Source: Mactra quadrangularis | Taxonomy: Eukaryota; Mollusca; Bivalvia; Venerida; Mactridae | DNA length: 64,000 bases | NCBI GenBank assembly: GCA_025267735.1 | Contig: CM046303.1 | Span: forward strand, 42,111,380 to 42,175,379 | Direction of reading: 5' to 3' | In this document: piece by piece, positions 61,500-64,000 of the stretch | Position numbering within the stretch: the stretch's first letter is position 1 | Layout: the number at the start of each line of letters is the position of its first letter | Position numbers and translations under genes: made by a program | Notes under the pieces: generated by a model | Database searches by the model: none | What the model saw: only the letters and a program-made list of their open reading frames with translations | What the model was told of the DNA's origin: nothing

Positions 61500-63339
61500 T
61501 TAAATTAATCGTTCGATGGATACATTTCAATACCGTGTGTACCCAGGGTACGAAAATTCCGAAATGTTAAATTATCAAAACACTGTTATCATATTTAAAT
61601 AATTTTGTTCATGTTTTTTGTTTTATTAGTAATTATAATTTTTTCCCAGTCATTGAATAGAAAATGACCATTTCAATCAATACTATGTTGTTTGTTAATA
61701 TATTTCTTTTATTATAAAATTGAGAAAACTTCTTGTACATTTTCTCCAGTTATAATTATTCATTTTACGGAATATTGTAGACACGACGTATATGACACCG
61801 ATCACGGATTTGATATATGTCACGGAAATGACACTTGAAATCCAAATATTATTACACGGTAAATAATGGATATTTGAGATAAATTGTGCGTTTAAGTTTA
61901 GAGATGTTTACATTTTCTACATGAATTTATTTAATGATTACTACAATTCGTTGGTAAATATGCATATGGTAAATGTTAACCTCGGGTCCCTTTTTGATTC
62001 TAAGAATGGCTACTTTTACCTTTTGTTTCTAGATAAGTCAAAGGGTTTTTTGTTTTAAATAAAAAAATCAAATTATATGAAACTACTAACCTTGTAACCA
62101 AAACAAATTGAGTGTTTCAGTGACTTGTTGATGATTTTGCAATTTGTAAATTCTTCCATAACATCAAAGAACTCGTAGCTGCTTGTTGTTGGATTAAATG
62201 CATCGAACCAAAAAAGAATGTTTAGTACAAATGCAATTGAGGAAACGTATTTGCACATATAATGGTTCTGATTTGTTGGTATGTGGATGAGTTAATTACG
62301 TATGACAAATTCTACATCATGTTAATACTTTTGTATCGCATCGATTAAAATAGTGTGCAAGTAGTTGAATCGAGAATTGACATTTTGTCATAAGACCTAG
62401 TATACATGTTCTATTATTAAACAATGTTTGCCATTTTGAATTGAATAATTCAATGTAAATTGAAACTTTCAGACTTTCAGTCACTGCTTGGTAAATTTAT
62501 TTCTTATGTTTAAAATTTTGCCTAAGTATGAACTTTTGTCATTTTCAAGAATTCCAATATGACTTGGTATCATTTACAGGTGCACTACTTTAGATTTCAA
62601 TAGATAGAGTAAACTTGTGTTTAAGTGTTTACCAAATCTACTATTAGGCGCAGCTTTCTAAGCCAACTTTTGGCTTGTACCATTATTTTGTACACTTTGA
62701 ACTAATATTCTGTTTGTCCAATGATAAAATATTTGTTTTGTGATAAACATGTGTGTAGCACGGACATCAGATTCTGATTATTAACTAGACTCATTATGCT
62801 AGTAACATTCCTGCTGCAGACATAGGTCTTTCTTAATATCATGCTCATGAATAATTCATGAGGTAGTGAAAACGAGGTTTAGATGGGTCAAATGTAAACA
62901 AACTGATAAGCCAGCGTAGTTGCACACAGTGTGATATACAGATTCTGTGAAAAGTATTGATATGTTCGTCAGGTTGTAACTGAGATATGTTAAATAATAA
63001 AAATAAATTTTGAATTTATTTATTTGATATTAGAACGTTTACATATTATATCATAAAACAAATACAACATTAACACTAGGGAAATAAACTTAGCAATCTA
63101 TATAGTAATCAGTCAAGTGCTAGACTGACCAATTGTTTATGTTACACAGTATGTTGTTGTTGATCTGATCTTATAATAATGATCATAGCAAATCAAGGGC
63201 CATCAAATTAACATTCCATGCTAAGGAAATTTATTAAGTAAAAGCAATAAAATGATGTAACTATTGATTGAATAGTCAGTTGTATGAAGATTAAGTTAGT
63301 TTACTATATTTATTGTATTCAACTTCACTATTTATTGCT
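61500..63339. other. Unassigned sequence
   Basis: No gene signal. A 20-base palindrome, CTCATGAATAATTCATGAG, lies at about 62843-62862. Confidence 0.4.
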
Positions 63340-63612
63340 GCCTCGGCATCGATAATAACAATTATCAAGATTTGACCATTTTTGTGTCGACACCGCTTGC
63401 CGTACGCCAATCAGAACGAAGCATTTGAGGTCACATGACGAAATATGGACGTCGGAGAGTCAAAATAGGGGTGCGTGTATGAACTCTACCATGCAATGTT
63501 TTGTCGGGTTATCTGCTTGTATTACAAGAAAATACCATTATTAATGTATGAACTATAACCAGTTTCAAGAAAGTTGCAATATAAACCAAGAAAATATGCA
63601 TAGCTAATTACA
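63340..63612 (+). repeat. Dispersed repeat, copy 2
   Basis: Direct counterpart of 23735-23992 (AACAATTATCAAGATTTGAC, TTTTTGTGTCGACACCG, GCATAGCTAATTAC), with about 15 extra bases in the middle. Confidence 0.7.
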
Positions 63613-64000
63613 AAATGTGTTTTTCTTTTTAAAACTCACATCTTCCCTTCTGTGGGGCGAATCTAAAGCAATGGTTTAACATATCGTTACCAGAGCGCGC
63701 TTATTCCTAGAATTCTAAAAATATACTTAATGGTTTACATCTTTACCAGGGCACGCTAATTCGTGTCTTCTATAAATACACTTGGGACTGTTGGAATACG
63801 TTGTCAATACACAGCTAAACAAAACAAACAGCAAACCGATGAAGTACCCGGCAATACAATCACACACTGTGAAATTACGCTTATATTTTATTAAGACCGA
63901 ATAAGGAAGGACAAACATCCATTTGCAAGGTCAGGGGATAACTTTAAATTTCAAAAACGCATTAAACATTTACTTTCAAACATTATACCGAATGATCACA
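63613..64000. other. Unassigned sequence
   Basis: A weak tandem pair (TTACCAGAGCGCGCTTATTC near 63690, TTACCAGGGCACGCTAATTC near 63744) is visible. Otherwise no signal. Confidence 0.4.

Noticed and set aside
61289..61570. 93-codon frame containing FIDFDLMSVDLRFDV, and NDELSVNLKFDIEF-like readings in copies A and B
   Set aside because: The readings come from the ladder motif itself; differences between copies are not concentrated at third codon positions and no frame persists.

Overview
This window looks like intergenic or intronic DNA from an AT-rich invertebrate genome, most plausibly a bivalve mollusc. The evidence is the repeat content: tRNA-headed SINEs, decayed CR1/L2/Jockey-type and I-type LINE fragments, Tc1/mariner and hAT elements, Helitron-like repeats, and a tandem array of about 150 bp units ending in CAGA/GGAC microsatellite that resembles bivalve pearl/BIV160 sequences. 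The family names come from memory of sequence style; no database was searched. I found no intact host protein gene, no intact tRNA, rRNA or snRNA gene, and no CRISPR array. Every recognisable coding stretch is a broken transposase or LINE fragment.

Region 1-10 kb: a Tc1-like element (856-2385) is nested inside an older mariner-type MITE (554-2413). A non-autonomous hAT element (3241-4973) has a perfect 8 bp target duplication. Then come remains of an I-type LINE (7770-9130) and a MITE-like element with terminal inverted repeats (9160-9736).

Region 10-23.5 kb: an imperfect palindrome of about 3.6 kb (10090-13712) has additional partial copies at 11288-11585 and 14270-14620. Next to it is an 8.47 kb foldback-like element (14848-23314). 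Its inverted ends are palindromic caps followed by tandem monomers: two in the left arm and about twenty in the right. Nine-base flanking repeats match at 8 of 9 positions. Its interior holds seven spaced X-box-like palindromes.

Region 23.5-36 kb: dispersed repeats, a CT microsatellite of about 430 bp, several SINEs, a 21/42 bp minisatellite, and the pearl/BIV160-like array.

Region 36-42 kb: a Helitron-like repeat was interrupted by a 5.3 kb element with inverted repeats of about 1.5-1.8 kb and a 5 bp target duplication (36727-42031). That element later received LINE and SINE fragments.

Region 42-64 kb: LINE fragments, an inverted repeat pair (44.5/50.3 kb), a better preserved 5'-truncated LINE (51555-52996), and an unfamiliar ladder of TCGACTTAATGACTG-like motifs spread over 50.5-61.5 kb. 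Part of the ladder lies in a direct duplication of about 1.6-2 kb (54.5-56.5 and 59.5-61.1 kb). The strongest candidates for something undescribed are the asymmetric foldback element, the 5.3 kb long-inverted-repeat element, and the motif ladder.
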